The translations under genes and the position numbers were made by a program. Of a DNA stretch of 64,000 nt, positions 27,174 through 36,556 are shown in pieces (the stretch's first letter is position 1; each line of letters begins with the position of its first letter). The DNA comes from an uncultured Rothia sp. GTDB lineage: Bacteria > Actinomycetota > Actinomycetes > Actinomycetales > Micrococcaceae. Below the pieces are notes generated by a model. It made no database searches. It was not told the origin of the DNA and saw only the letters and a list, made by a program, of their open reading frames with translations. Where the stretch lies: contig CAMIIO010000001.1 of assembly GCA_946221065.1 (NCBI GenBank), positions 186,001 through 250,000 on the forward strand, given 5' to 3'.

Positions 27174-27884
27174 TTACGCCGGATTCGTCCAAAAGATGGG
27201 CAGTTGCAGACCGTGCCGGGCGAGCATATGCCGCAGGGCATTCACAGATAGCCCCACCACGGTATGAAATTCACCGTCAATTCCTTTAATAAAGGCGGCG
27301 CCAAAACCGTCGATAGTGAATGATCCCGCCACCCACAATGGTTCTTCAGTTGCCACATACTCGGCAATATCCTGTTCGCTGAGTTCATCAAAATGGACGC
27401 TGGCACTTCGTAGCTCAGTGGCTTCGGAAGGCTCCTTGGCGCGACAGTCAATCAAACAGTGACCGGTATGAAGCACCCCGGTATTACCGCTCATGGCACG
27501 GATTCTCTCCCGGGCATTATCGGCGGTATGCGGTTTACCATAAGCTACTCCATCCAGCTCAAAGACGGAATCGCACCCTAGCACCAGCGCCCCGCGAGAC
27601 TCCGGGCGTCCGGCAATCTCCCGAGCCTTAGCTGTGGCAAGTAGCTGAGCGGTAGCTGCCGGAGAAATTGCGCTTTCACCCCGAGCCGTTGCCTGCTGCT
27701 GTGCCTGCGCGAGCACGGCGTCCTCATCCACGGCGGAGACCATCACCGAAAACCTTATCCCTGCATCCTGAAGGAGTTTTTGCCGGGCAGGGGAAGATGA
27801 AGCAAGAACCAATGGAGGCGCCTCACCCAACGATGGCATGGAACCTGCTGGTGTCTGAGTGCTGCTACGAGGGTTAAGTGTCAT
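27174..27884 (-). CDS. maf: Maf family nucleoside triphosphate pyrophosphatase
   Basis: A Maf/Ham1-fold house-cleaning nucleotide pyrophosphatase. Family hallmarks are LVLASSSPARQKLLQDAGI at the N-terminus, VLGCDSVFELDGVAYGKP in the middle, and IDGFGAAFIKGIDGEFHTVVGLS near the end. It hydrolyses non-canonical nucleotides (usually dTTP/UTP or modified pyrimidine nucleotides) to monophosphates. The start is uncertain: ATG at 27884 and ATG at 27839 are both possible, and the ORF is open further upstream. It lies next to the AccA3-like gene in the same orientation, as in mycobacteria (accA3-maf-accE-accD neighbourhood), here with insertions between the parts. Confidence 0.9.
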   Translation of the reverse strand: MTLNPRSSTQTPAGSMPSLGEAPPLVLASSSPARQKLLQDAGIRFSVMVSAVDEDAVLAQAQQQATARGESAISPAATAQLLATAKAREIAGRPESRGALVLGCDSVFELDGVAYGKPHTADNARERIRAMSGNTGVLHTGHCLIDCRAKEPSEATELRSASVHFDELSEQDIAEYVATEEPLWVAGSFTIDGFGAAFIKGIDGEFHTVVGLSVNALRHMLARHGLQLPIFWTNPA

Positions 27885-28042
27885 GAGTAATAGTTTAAGA
27901 GCAGAACAGTGGCGTAAATGTTCATTCCCTGAAATATTTCCTCGCAGACTTATCAAATCTTAGCTCTCTGCACTACATTGAAAAGAACCACCTTCTCATG
28001 GTGGCACAGCAAAACTATTGCAGACGATAGGCAGGTCCTCTT

Positions 28043-31000
28043 ATGAGCGAAAACTCTACTCTCAAACTCCAGCCCCTTGCCGAAGAGCCCACCCTCACCA
28101 CTCAAGATGAGCAGGCTCTCGAGCGTCTTCACAGCCAAAACATCTCTGCAGTTATTAGCGCACCCGACTCACAGACGGTGCGTCTTTTCGTTAAAGAACA
28201 AAACTCCATTGCGCAGTTGCTCTCACTCCTGGAAAACCTCGGTGTGCAGGTTCTCAACCAAGCAACTTTTTCCGTTGAGTCCGCTGGCGGCTCTGCAACC
28301 CTCTATGAATTTGACGTAGCAGAAAAAAGCTCCCTTACCCAGAACGCCGAAACCCTCGGCTACGCCGAAGAAGCACTCAACGCCGTACTGGCAGCAGATG
28401 CCGACGACGACGCTCTCAACCAGCTCGTCACCGTCCTCTCCCTGCCCTGGCGCACCGTCGTCGTGCTCCGCGCCTATTCACGCTACCTGGCACAACTCGG
28501 CCTCACCCCCAGCGTAGAGGCAATCGCCGGCTACTACCTGGAAAACCCCGAGGTAACTGCGACGCTCGTAGAGCTCTTTGAAACCGGGTACGACCCCGAA
28601 CTCAACCTGAGCAAGGACGAGCGCGTTGCCAAGCGCGCGGAAATCGCTGAGCAACTAGACAAGCAACTTGAACAGGTCTACGACGCCGAAGCCGACGAAT
28701 TCTTACGTGCCATGCGCGAGGTTATCCTCGCCACCGTGCGCACCAACCTGTACCAGAACAAGCAGACTCTAGCGCTAAAGATGCGCCCCACCGAGATCTC
28801 ACTCACCCCGCTCCCACGCCCCATGTGGGAAATTTGGGTGTACTCGCCCAAGGTAGAAGGCACCCACCTACGTTTTGGCATGGTTTCCCGCGGCGGTTTG
28901 CGCTGGTCCGACCGTCCCAACGATTTCCGCACCGAAATTCTGGGTCTCGTCAAAGCACAGCGCACCAAGAACACCGTGATTATCCCCAACGGCTCCAAGG
29001 GTGGCTTCTTCCCTAAGGGCCTGCCGGACCGCGACGCGGAAAAAGACCTCTACGCAGAGATGGGTCTGGCGGCGTACAGGCTGTTCATCGGCTCGCTACT
29101 GGATGTCACCGACAACCTGGTGAGCGAAAACGGCGAAGAAAAAATCGTTCAGCCCGAAAACGTTGTAATTCTGGACGAACCTGATCACTACCTGGTAGTC
29201 GCGGCAGATAAAGGCACCGCAACCTTCTCCGACACCGCCAACAAGCTCTCCACCGACCGTGGCTTCTGGCTCGGGGATGCCTTCGCATCCGGCGGATCCA
29301 TCGGCTTTGACCACAAAGAAATGGGCATCACCGCACGCGGTGCCTGGGAATCGGCAAAACGCCACTTTGCCTCCTTCGGCAAGGACATCCAGGCAGAAGA
29401 CTTCACCATGGTTGGTATCGGCGGTATGGCAGGAGACGTCTTCGGCAATGGCGTATTGCTCTCCGAACACACCCGCCTCATCGCCGCATTCGACTCCCGC
29501 CACATCTTCATTGACCCCAACCCCGACGCCGCCACCTCCTACAAGGAGCGTGAGCGCCTCTTCAACCTACCCCGTGCCTACTGGACCGACTACAACACGG
29601 ACCTTATTTCCGACGGCGGTGGCGTATTCAAGCGCTCGGACAAGGCAATCGCACTCAACCCGCAGATTCGTGAAGCCCTAGGTATTGAAAGTGAAGCAGA
29701 GTCTCTGACTCCCGCCGAACTTATTCGTGCCATCGTCGCCGCACCCGTAGAACTGCTCTACACCGGAGGTACCGGAACCTACGTCCGCGCCACCACCGAA
29801 ACCGACGACGACGTGCGCGACCACACCAACGACGCCATGCGTATCACCGCACCCGAACTGCGCGTCAAGGTAGTCTCCGAAGGCGGTAACCTGGGCTTGA
29901 CCCAGCGCGCTCGTATTGAGGCAGCCCGTAACGGCGTGCTGGTAAACACCGACGCTGTGGACAACTCTGCCGGTGTGGAAACCTCCGACCACGAGGTGAA
30001 CCTGAAGATTTTGGTGGATCGGTTGATTGCCGCCGGCGAAATCTCTGCCGACGAGCGGACCGCGCTGATTGAGGCTCAGGTGGAAGAAGTTGCCGGGCAG
30101 GTTCTTCGCTCGAACATTGATCAGAACATTCTGCTTCAGTCTGAGCGTTTGGGCACCCGTCCTACGAACTCGGCGGCATCGCGTTTTATCAAGTTCTTGG
30201 TAAAGAATGCAGGGCTTGATCGTGAGGTTGAATTCTTGCCCTCGGATGAGGAACTTGCCGAGCGCCGTGCTAATGGTGAACGTCTCACCAGCCCCGAGCT
30301 GTCCGTGCTGACCGCATACAGCAAGCTGTGGCTCACTCAGGCGCTCATTGACGAAAACTTCGGTGAGGACCGCTGGCTTGAACCCATCCTGCGCGCGTAC
30401 TTCCCCTCGGCTGTGGCTGAAAAATACGGTGAGCACTTCTGGTCACACCCGCTGCGTCAAGAAATCATTGCCACCAAGGTCGCTAATGAAGTGGTTGATA
30501 CCGGCGGTATTGTGTTCGTCTTCCGCGTGATTGAAGAGACCGGTGCTAGCATCTCCACCGTGGTTCGTTCCTTCCTCGCCGTGCGGGAGCTCTTCGACAT
30601 CGACGGCGCCATGGATCGCGTGCGTGGACTATCCGCCGTCATCGATCCCGAGGCGTGGCGTCGTCTGGTGTACGGTATCCAGCGATTCACCGATCGCGCC
30701 GTGCGCAAGGTGGTTCACGAAGGTACTCTCGCTGAGGCAGAGGTACAGGGTGAGCTTGACGGCGCAATGGCAGCATTCATTGAGCGTTTTGCTGAGGTGC
30801 GCGAGCTTGAACAGAATCTAGGAAACTATCTCGGCGGACGTCTATTGCAGCGTTTCGAATCAAAGAAAGACCTTGTAGACGGCTGGGACGTACCCGAAGA
30901 GCTTGGCGCGTTCTGGTCCGGCGTATGGGAAAAGATTGCTCTGGTGGATATTGTTGCCACCGCTGAGGAAAACCAGTGGGACGCTAAGAATCTGGCGCCA

Positions 31001-31375
31001 CTGTACTTTGCGCTCTACGAGCACTTCAATGTGACCAACACCCTGCTCGCCATTACCGGGCTACCGCGTGTGGGTCGCTGGGAGTCTATTTCCCGTGCGT
31101 CGCTCCGTTCGGATCTGTATGAGGCATTGGCTGCTTTGACCGAGAAAATCTCCACCTTCGCCCAGGAACAGGGCGCGGCAGCTCCGGAAAGCTTTGAAGA
31201 CGCCGAAGCACTATTGAAGCAGTGGGAGAGCGAGCACCAGGTGCTGGCGCCGTCAATCGACCGTGTGCGTGATGAGATCTCCGAATTTATTGATCTCTAC
31301 GCCGAGAATGAGCGTCCGGCGGACTCGGCAACGATTTCTGTGGCGGTGCGTACCCTGCGTTCGATCGCTTCCTAA
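28043..31375 (+). CDS. gdh: NAD-specific glutamate dehydrogenase, unusually short large-type (Gdh2)
   Basis: A 1110-residue protein matching the catalytic half of the large NAD-glutamate dehydrogenases. Visible are FGMVSRGGLRWSDR, FRTEILGLVKAQ, the glutamate-site region NGSKGGFFPKGLPD, and the dinucleotide-fold region MVGIGGMAGDVFGNGVLLS. It oxidises glutamate to 2-oxoglutarate and ammonia. The common bacterial form is about 1600 residues with a long N-terminal section containing ACT-like domains; here only about 240 residues precede the conserved core, so some 450-500 residues are absent. No matching frame continues upstream: 28042 back to the divergent maf gene is only about 160 bases. The start ATG has a weak AGGTCCTCTT upstream. 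A terminator follows. Confidence 0.88.
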   Translation: MSENSTLKLQPLAEEPTLTTQDEQALERLHSQNISAVISAPDSQTVRLFVKEQNSIAQLLSLLENLGVQVLNQATFSVESAGGSATLYEFDVAEKSSLTQNAETLGYAEEALNAVLAADADDDALNQLVTVLSLPWRTVVVLRAYSRYLAQLGLTPSVEAIAGYYLENPEVTATLVELFETGYDPELNLSKDERVAKRAEIAEQLDKQLEQVYDAEADEFLRAMREVILATVRTNLYQNKQTLALKMRPTEISLTPLPRPMWEIWVYSPKVEGTHLRFGMVSRGGLRWSDRPNDFRTEILGLVKAQRTKNTVIIPNGSKGGFFPKGLPDRDAEKDLYAEMGLAAYRLFIGSLLDVTDNLVSENGEEKIVQPENVVILDEPDHYLVVAADKGTATFSDTANKLSTDRGFWLGDAFASGGSIGFDHKEMGITARGAWESAKRHFASFGKDIQAEDFTMVGIGGMAGDVFGNGVLLSEHTRLIAAFDSRHIFIDPNPDAATSYKERERLFNLPRAYWTDYNTDLISDGGGVFKRSDKAIALNPQIREALGIESEAESLTPAELIRAIVAAPVELLYTGGTGTYVRATTETDDDVRDHTNDAMRITAPELRVKVVSEGGNLGLTQRARIEAARNGVLVNTDAVDNSAGVETSDHEVNLKILVDRLIAAGEISADERTALIEAQVEEVAGQVLRSNIDQNILLQSERLGTRPTNSAASRFIKFLVKNAGLDREVEFLPSDEELAERRANGERLTSPELSVLTAYSKLWLTQALIDENFGEDRWLEPILRAYFPSAVAEKYGEHFWSHPLRQEIIATKVANEVVDTGGIVFVFRVIEETGASISTVVRSFLAVRELFDIDGAMDRVRGLSAVIDPEAWRRLVYGIQRFTDRAVRKVVHEGTLAEAEVQGELDGAMAAFIERFAEVRELEQNLGNYLGGRLLQRFESKKDLVDGWDVPEELGAFWSGVWEKIALVDIVATAEENQWDAKNLAPLYFALYEHFNVTNTLLAITGLPRVGRWESISRASLRSDLYEALAALTEKISTFAQEQGAAAPESFEDAEALLKQWESEHQVLAPSIDRVRDEISEFIDLYAENERPADSATISVAVRTLRSIAS

Positions 31376-31467
31376 CATGAATCGACGATAGAACCCCTAA
31401 CCCTTGTAAACTCCTCGGAGCATAGGAGATTGAAGTGAGAGGACTTCAGGAGCTTGGGAATCTAAAA

Positions 31468-31517
31468 ATTAGACCGGCGTCGGTGAGCGTATATATGCTC
31501 ACCGGCACCGGTCTAAT
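31468..31517 (+). terminator. Terminator after the glutamate dehydrogenase gene
   Basis: A long imperfect inverted repeat with outer arms ATTAGACCGG/CCGGTCTAAT and inner arms CGGTGAGC/GCTCACCG around a TATATA-containing loop. It can serve the convergent minus-strand gene too. Confidence 0.8.
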
Positions 31518-31554
31518 TATTAACGATAATGAGGTGAATCGCCGGTGCTACTAG

Positions 31555-32601
31555 CTACTCTGCCGCGCCTTCTAGCTCCAGCGTCTCTCCTTCAAAGAAG
31601 ATGCCAGCGGCATAGCGTGCCTTGGTGCAAATATCATTGACGGAGCGGGAGAGAAGCGTGAGCGAACGATAGCGTGTGAGCATCTGCTCGGTGAAGTCTC
31701 CGGAGTTATAGGCGGTGAGCATGTCGGTAAAAAACGCGACCTCAAAGCTCATGAGCTCCGCCAACGAACGACTGTTCGGTTGCGCACCGGAGTTATACAG
31801 AATCTGCGAATCCTCGATGCTATAGTCTTCCACCACATCGATGCCCTGCACCGAGCTCAACCGTAGCGTGCGCTCACCCAGCAGAATCTCTGAAGGATTA
31901 TTGGATTGTGCATTTTTGGCGATGGAAGTAATCACGTTGAAGTCTTTATACATGAGCACTAGGGTGCCTGCCGCGTCTACCTGAGTGGGCGCAAAAGCGG
32001 GGAAATACCTAACCTCATCGGGCTCACCGAACCACAGCACGGCGTCGTAAATTGGGTACACACCCAAATCGACGAGCGCGCCACCACCGGTGGCTAGAGA
32101 AAAGACATTGGGTTCTTCACCGGCTTGTACGGCATTCCACCGAGAAGAGAGCTGAGAGAAATTTAGGCGCACGCTCTTGGGTTTTTCGCCTACCAGGCGG
32201 TCACGGATAATAGATTGAGCCGGCTCATAAACGTGCCGGGCGGCCTCAAAAACCAGCACCTTGGCTCTCTCCGCCGCGCCCCACATCTGATCCCACTGCA
32301 CGGGATTCCATGCGGCGGGCTTCTCTACGATTACGTGTTTTCCGGCGTTGATGGCGCTGAGTGCGTGGGAGGCATGAAGCGAGTTAGGAGAGGCGATGTA
32401 GACGGCGTCGACGTCGGGGCTTGCACAGAGCTCTGGCACCGAATCGTAGGCGGTAGCTTCAAGGTTGTGTTCGCTAATGAATTTCTGGGCGTGCTGTGCG
32501 GTGCGGCTAGAAACAGCGGTGATTGTTGCGTTGGGAGTGCTCTCGACGGCGCGGGCGAACTCGTGGCTGATGGGACCGGTGCTGATGATTCCAAAGTGCA
32601 T
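31555..32601 (-). CDS. Gfo/Idh/MocA family oxidoreductase
   Basis: About 348 residues. An N-terminal NAD(P)-binding fold begins HFGIISTGPISHEFARAV, with the family signature VYIASPNSLHASHALSAINAGKHV (read in parts) and the catalytic VEKPAAW at about residue 95. The C-terminal alpha/beta domain carries GGGALVDLGVYPIYDAV, the GGG-x-x-x-D-x-G-x-H/Y motif where the usual histidine position is occupied by tyrosine. These enzymes oxidise or reduce sugars, inositols or trans-dihydrodiols; the substrate is unknown. I chose ATG 32599-32601 because upstream residues do not belong to the fold, although spacing to the GAGG upstream is tight. Confidence 0.88.
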   Translation of the reverse strand: MHFGIISTGPISHEFARAVESTPNATITAVSSRTAQHAQKFISEHNLEATAYDSVPELCASPDVDAVYIASPNSLHASHALSAINAGKHVIVEKPAAWNPVQWDQMWGAAERAKVLVFEAARHVYEPAQSIIRDRLVGEKPKSVRLNFSQLSSRWNAVQAGEEPNVFSLATGGGALVDLGVYPIYDAVLWFGEPDEVRYFPAFAPTQVDAAGTLVLMYKDFNVITSIAKNAQSNNPSEILLGERTLRLSSVQGIDVVEDYSIEDSQILYNSGAQPNSRSLAELMSFEVAFFTDMLTAYNSGDFTEQMLTRYRSLTLLSRSVNDICTKARYAAGIFFEGETLELEGAAE

Positions 32602-32682
32602 GCCTCTATCTAATCCGATGTGAAGGGGCCGGAGCAAACAGGGCGGGCACAAAATTTCCGAAAGTTACCCCACATCCCTACC

Positions 32683-32767
32683 CCGCCTGCGGTACGTACC
32701 GCAAAACGAACTTTATCGCGCATTTTTTGCGCGATAAAACACTTTTTACGGTACGTACCGCAGGCGG
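32683..32767. repeat. Nested palindromes: 19-bp outer arms, each holding a palindrome, and a central hairpin
   Basis: The outer arms 32683-32701 and 32749-32767 are perfect inverted repeats (CCGCCTGCGGTACGTACCG and complement). Each arm contains the self-complementary GCGGTACGTACCGC (or nearly so). Between them sits an 11-bp perfect hairpin, TTTATCGCGCA/TGCGCGATAAA (32712-32722 and 32728-32738), with a T5 loop. It lies between two minus-strand genes and can act as terminator of the DUF885 gene; on the minus strand the hairpin is followed by GTTCGTTTTG. The arrangement is more elaborate than any other terminator in the window. Confidence 0.9.
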
Positions 32768-32786
32768 AACGGGGGGTGGGAGAGAT

Positions 32787-34505
32787 TTAGCCCAAATTGA
32801 GCGCCCGTTGCAGGGAGTCCAGCCCCATCGAACCGAGCTTCAGTGCCTGCGTATGGAAGTCGCGGTCATGCTCACCGGCGGTTCCTGCCCGACGGGCAGC
32901 GTCCCGCAGCTGCTCCCAAATGCGCTGACCAATTTTGTATGAGGGAGCCTGCCCCGGCCAGCCCATGTACCGCAGGTACTCAAAACGCAGCTGCCCCTCG
33001 GAGAGGTCCAGGTTCTCTTTAAGGAACGCAAAGCCACTTTCGGCGTCCCAGATACCCGGTTCCAACCCCAGCTCATCAACCCAGCGGGTGGGAATCTCTA
33101 GCCCGCAGTGCAAACCGATATCAAAGACCACGCGGGCAGCACGCAACCGCTGCGCGTCCAGCATACCCATGCGGTCGCCGGGGTCGGAGAGGAAGCCGAG
33201 CTCTTCCATGAGTCGTTCGGCGTAAAGTGCCCAGCCCTCGCCGTGACCGGACACCCATACGCCCTGCGAACGCCAGTTGTTCATGGTTTCCGCTATGGCG
33301 GTTGCCACCGAAATCTGCATGTGGTGCCCGGGGACTCCCTCGTGGTACACAGTGGAGGTTTCGCGCCAGGTACCAAAGCTGTCTTCACCTGCGGGGACGG
33401 ACCACCACATTCTGCCCGGCCGTGCAAAGTCGGCGGAGGGGCCAGTATAGTAGATACCGCCTTCCTGGGTGGGGGCAATCATGCACTCCAGCTCACGCAT
33501 GGGGCCCTCGATCACGAAGTAGCCCTGCGCGAGTTTTTCCACTGCCGCATCTGAGGTGCGTTGCATCCACTGCTGCAGGGCTTCGGTGCCGTTGAGTTGC
33601 CGCGCGGGGTCGTTATCTAAAATTTCTTTGGCTTCGGCAACGGTGGCGCCGGGCTTAATTTCTTCGGCAACTGCTTTTTGCTCGGCAATAATCCGGTCGA
33701 GCTCTTCCACACCCCAGGCGTAGGTTTCTTCCATATCAATGACGGCGCCCAAGAACTGTCGGGAGTATAGCTGATAGTTCTCTTTGCCGACGGCGTCCTG
33801 CGTCGGTGCTTCGGGTAGCAGGGATTCGCGCAGGTAGGTGTTGAGACGGGTGTACCCCTGTACCGCGGAGGTGGCGCCTTCGCGGGCTAGTTCCTCGTGT
33901 TTGGGTGCGTTCTGAGCAATTTCATCTGCAAGCTGGTTAAAGAAGCCGTCCTTGGCGATGTATGCGTCGGTCTGCTCGATCACGATCTTCACCTGGCGAC
34001 GGGCAGAGACTTTCCCGCGCTGGCGAGCTTCTTCTAGGGACTCGATGAACCCGTCGATGGCGCCGCCCACGTTGTGAAGGCGTCCGGCAATGTGCTTCCA
34101 GTCTTCGGAGGTGTTGCGGTTCATGAGGTCAAAGATCGCGCGGATGCCCTGTACTGGGCTGGCGATGTTGTTGAGTTCCCAGGTTCCTAGCCCGGCGGCG
34201 TCGAGTTCAAGGTCTAGTCCCAGGCGTTCGTTCATGGCGTCGATGGTTACCTGATCGACGTCGTCTTGGGCGGTAGCTTCTTTGAGCTTTTGGAGGGTTT
34301 CGCGTACTAGCGTGATGTAACGCTGGTGTCCGGCGGGGGAGAAGTCTCTGTATTCGGTTTCGTGTCCGGTGCGTCCTTGTAGTGTGGCTTCGTCGGGGTG
34401 GAGTTCGAGGTACTTTTCGTAGAAGTTATTGGCGATGGCGTCAACCGCGGTGCTTTCGCGCGATTCACGATAAATTTCGGGTAGTTGTGAGAGTTTATCA
34501 GTCAT
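32787..34505 (-). CDS. DUF885 family zinc-peptidase-like protein
   Basis: A 572-residue, mostly helical protein of the DUF885 family. It carries VYHEGVPGHHMQ at about residue 385, an HE-x-x-x-H type zinc site, and a downstream GHGEGWALYAERLMEELGF region providing the third ligand glutamate, as in related M2/M3-like metallopeptidases. There is no signal peptide, so it is probably cytoplasmic. Substrates are not established for the family; peptide hydrolysis is an inference from the metal site. It starts ATG 34503-34505 with a weak ribosome site. It is divergent from nothing close and is separated from accE by about 90 bases. Confidence 0.85.
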   Translation of the reverse strand: MTDKLSQLPEIYRESRESTAVDAIANNFYEKYLELHPDEATLQGRTGHETEYRDFSPAGHQRYITLVRETLQKLKEATAQDDVDQVTIDAMNERLGLDLELDAAGLGTWELNNIASPVQGIRAIFDLMNRNTSEDWKHIAGRLHNVGGAIDGFIESLEEARQRGKVSARRQVKIVIEQTDAYIAKDGFFNQLADEIAQNAPKHEELAREGATSAVQGYTRLNTYLRESLLPEAPTQDAVGKENYQLYSRQFLGAVIDMEETYAWGVEELDRIIAEQKAVAEEIKPGATVAEAKEILDNDPARQLNGTEALQQWMQRTSDAAVEKLAQGYFVIEGPMRELECMIAPTQEGGIYYTGPSADFARPGRMWWSVPAGEDSFGTWRETSTVYHEGVPGHHMQISVATAIAETMNNWRSQGVWVSGHGEGWALYAERLMEELGFLSDPGDRMGMLDAQRLRAARVVFDIGLHCGLEIPTRWVDELGLEPGIWDAESGFAFLKENLDLSEGQLRFEYLRYMGWPGQAPSYKIGQRIWEQLRDAARRAGTAGEHDRDFHTQALKLGSMGLDSLQRALNLG

Positions 34506-34592
34506 GCACTTAGTCTATCCAAGGCGCAAGAGGACTGTGTAACCGGTTATGTCCCTATCACCAAGGGTAGAAGAATACGAACAAAAATTGAG

Positions 34593-34841
34593 CTACATGG
34601 GCCGGGCACGCCGCCACGAACCGGGACCCGGGCGTAGCTTTTCGCCTAGCCGTTGCCCGCGATTGAGTTGCCGCTGCCACAGCACAAGCGCGAGGTTCTC
34701 GTTCTTTTGCGCCTGCTGCTGTACCGTCTGTGCAACGACGACGAGCGCGGCGAGCTCTTCTTCAGTGGGGTTACCGTGCAGTACCGTGAGAAAAGGCTTC
34801 TGTTCCGAATCTGGTGGGGAAGAAAAACGCTGGGGAACCAT
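34593..34841 (-). CDS. accE: Acyl-CoA carboxylase epsilon subunit
   Basis: A small 82-residue protein with the AccE pattern: an N-terminal strand FLTVLHGNPTEEELAALVVV (the G-N/S-P-T-x-E-E-L-A-A-L block) followed by a helix and a terminal PGPGSWRRARPM, the tryptophan-containing tail seen in actinobacterial epsilon subunits. The epsilon subunit bridges and activates alpha and beta subunits of acyl-CoA carboxylases. It lies 39 bases downstream of accD on the same strand, exactly where accE is found in mycobacteria and streptomycetes. Short genes like this are easily missed. Confidence 0.85.
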   Translation of the reverse strand: MVPQRFSSPPDSEQKPFLTVLHGNPTEEELAALVVVAQTVQQQAQKNENLALVLWQRQLNRGQRLGEKLRPGPGSWRRARPM

Positions 34842-34880
34842 CCACGTACACTTTCTTAAAATTAGGGGAATAGGCGCGTA

Positions 34881-36506
34881 TTAGAGCGGAATATTCCCGT
34901 GTTTCTTTGCTGGCATGGCAGCGCGCTTATCGCGCAGGGCGCGCAGCGAGGTGATGATTCGTAGGCGCGTCTCGCTGGGGGCAATCACCTCATCAATATA
35001 GCCGAGCTCAGCCGCCTGATACGGGTTGAGTAGCTCCTCCTCGTATTTCTGTATGAGTTCCGCCCGCTTTGCTTCGACGTCGTCCCCGGCTTCTTGTGCC
35101 TGGGCTAGCTCGCGGCGGTACAGGATATTGACGGCGCCTTGCGCGCCCATCACGCCAATCTGCGCGGTGGGCCAGGCAAGATTAATATCTGCACCGAGTT
35201 TCTTAGAACCCATCACGATATATGCCCCGCCGTAAGCCTTACGAGTAATCAGGGTAATGAGCGGAACGGTTGCCTCCGCGTAGGCGTAGAGCAGTTTAGC
35301 GCCGCGGCGAATAATGCCGTTGAATTCTTGATCTTTGCCCGGTAAGAATCCGGGAACGTCCACAAAAGTTACTACCGGGATGTTGAAGGCATCGCAATTG
35401 CGCACAAAGCGAGCAGCTTTTTCTGAAGCGTTAATGTCGAGGGTTCCGGCAAATTGTAGGGGCTGATTTGCCACAATACCTACTGTCTTACCTTCAACAC
35501 GCGCGTACCCCACCATCACGTTGGGGGCGTAGAGCGCCTGGAGCTCTAAGAAATGCCCCTCATCTACCACGGATTCAATGACCGTGCGCATATCGTAGGG
35601 CTGGTTTGCAGAATCCGGAATGAGCACATCAAGTTCGGCATCATCATCGGTTAGCTCAACAGCTTGTTCAGACTCTACCGGGACCGGATCCAGCAGATTA
35701 TTTGAGGGGAGGAACTCTAAGAGCTCGTGTACAAAATCGAAGGCGTCTTCTTCGTCTTCTGCAAGGTATGAGCCGGTGCCTGTGACAGCGTTGTGCTGGT
35801 GAGCCCCACCTAGGGTTTCCATATCTACGTCTTCACCGGTCACCGTTTTAATAACGTCCGGGCCGGTAATAAACATGTGGGAGGTCTTATCAACCATCAC
35901 CACAAAATCGGTGAGCGCAGGCGAGTACGCGGCACCGCCGGCGCAAGGGCCCATAATCACCGAAATCTGCGGAATCACGCCCGAAGCACGCACATTCATG
36001 CGGAAGATATCCGCAAACATCGCCAATGACGCCACACCTTCTTGGATACGTGCCCCGCCGCCGTCGTTAATACCGATAATGGGGCAACCATTTTTGAGCG
36101 CAAATTTTTGGACTTTCACAATTTTTTCGCCGTTCACCTGCGAGAGCGAACCGCCGTACACCGTGAAATCCTGTGAGTAAACGGCAACCAAGCGGCCGTC
36201 AATCGTGCCATATCCAGAGACTAGGCCATCGCCGAGGGGGCGTTTAGCGTCCATCCCAAACGCGGAGGAGCGGTGCGTAGCCAGCGCGTCAAACTCCACG
36301 AAGGAGCCTTCATCCAGTAGCATGTCTAGGCGTTCGCGGGCAGTGTTTTTACCGCGGGCGTGCTGGCGTTCAATCGGCTCTTGCCCGGTGGGGGCAAAGC
36401 TGGCTTCCCGTCGCGCATAAAAATCTGCCAGCTTGCCGGCAGTGGTGGTGAGATCATATTCTGCGGACTCATCACGGCAGGTGAGCGATGGATAGTTCTG
36501 GGACAC
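34881..36506 (-). CDS. accD: Acyl-CoA carboxylase carboxyltransferase (beta) subunit, propionyl/acetyl-CoA type
   Basis: A 541-residue carboxyltransferase with two crotonase-like halves. The N-half has IIGINDGGGARIQEG and VIMGPCAGGAAYSPALTDF (acyl-CoA oxyanion hole); the C-half has FVDVPGFLPGKDQE and RKAYGGAYIVMGSK (biotin pocket). It takes CO2 from the biotinylated alpha subunit at 25-27 kb and places it on acetyl- or propionyl-CoA; the residue that sets acyl preference was not assigned. The start is GTG 36504-36506 with AAGGA six bases upstream. A longer linker rich in acidic residues (VESEQAVELTDDDAELDV) joins the halves. It forms an operon with accE. Confidence 0.94.
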   Translation of the reverse strand: MSQNYPSLTCRDESAEYDLTTTAGKLADFYARREASFAPTGQEPIERQHARGKNTARERLDMLLDEGSFVEFDALATHRSSAFGMDAKRPLGDGLVSGYGTIDGRLVAVYSQDFTVYGGSLSQVNGEKIVKVQKFALKNGCPIIGINDGGGARIQEGVASLAMFADIFRMNVRASGVIPQISVIMGPCAGGAAYSPALTDFVVMVDKTSHMFITGPDVIKTVTGEDVDMETLGGAHQHNAVTGTGSYLAEDEEDAFDFVHELLEFLPSNNLLDPVPVESEQAVELTDDDAELDVLIPDSANQPYDMRTVIESVVDEGHFLELQALYAPNVMVGYARVEGKTVGIVANQPLQFAGTLDINASEKAARFVRNCDAFNIPVVTFVDVPGFLPGKDQEFNGIIRRGAKLLYAYAEATVPLITLITRKAYGGAYIVMGSKKLGADINLAWPTAQIGVMGAQGAVNILYRRELAQAQEAGDDVEAKRAELIQKYEEELLNPYQAAELGYIDEVIAPSETRLRIITSLRALRDKRAAMPAKKHGNIPL

Positions 36507-36556
36507 GTCAATTCCTTGCAGATGAATGAAGCGGGCTCACACCCTGTGCGGTGACC

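Noticed and set aside
29096..30436. Long minus-strand frames inside the glutamate dehydrogenase gene (up to 252 codons)
   Set aside because: They mirror codon bias of the plus-strand gene and show no recognisable motif.
34549..34884. Plus-strand frame over accE
   Set aside because: The minus strand encodes the AccE pattern directly downstream of accD; the plus-strand product is Cys/Ser/Arg-rich noise.
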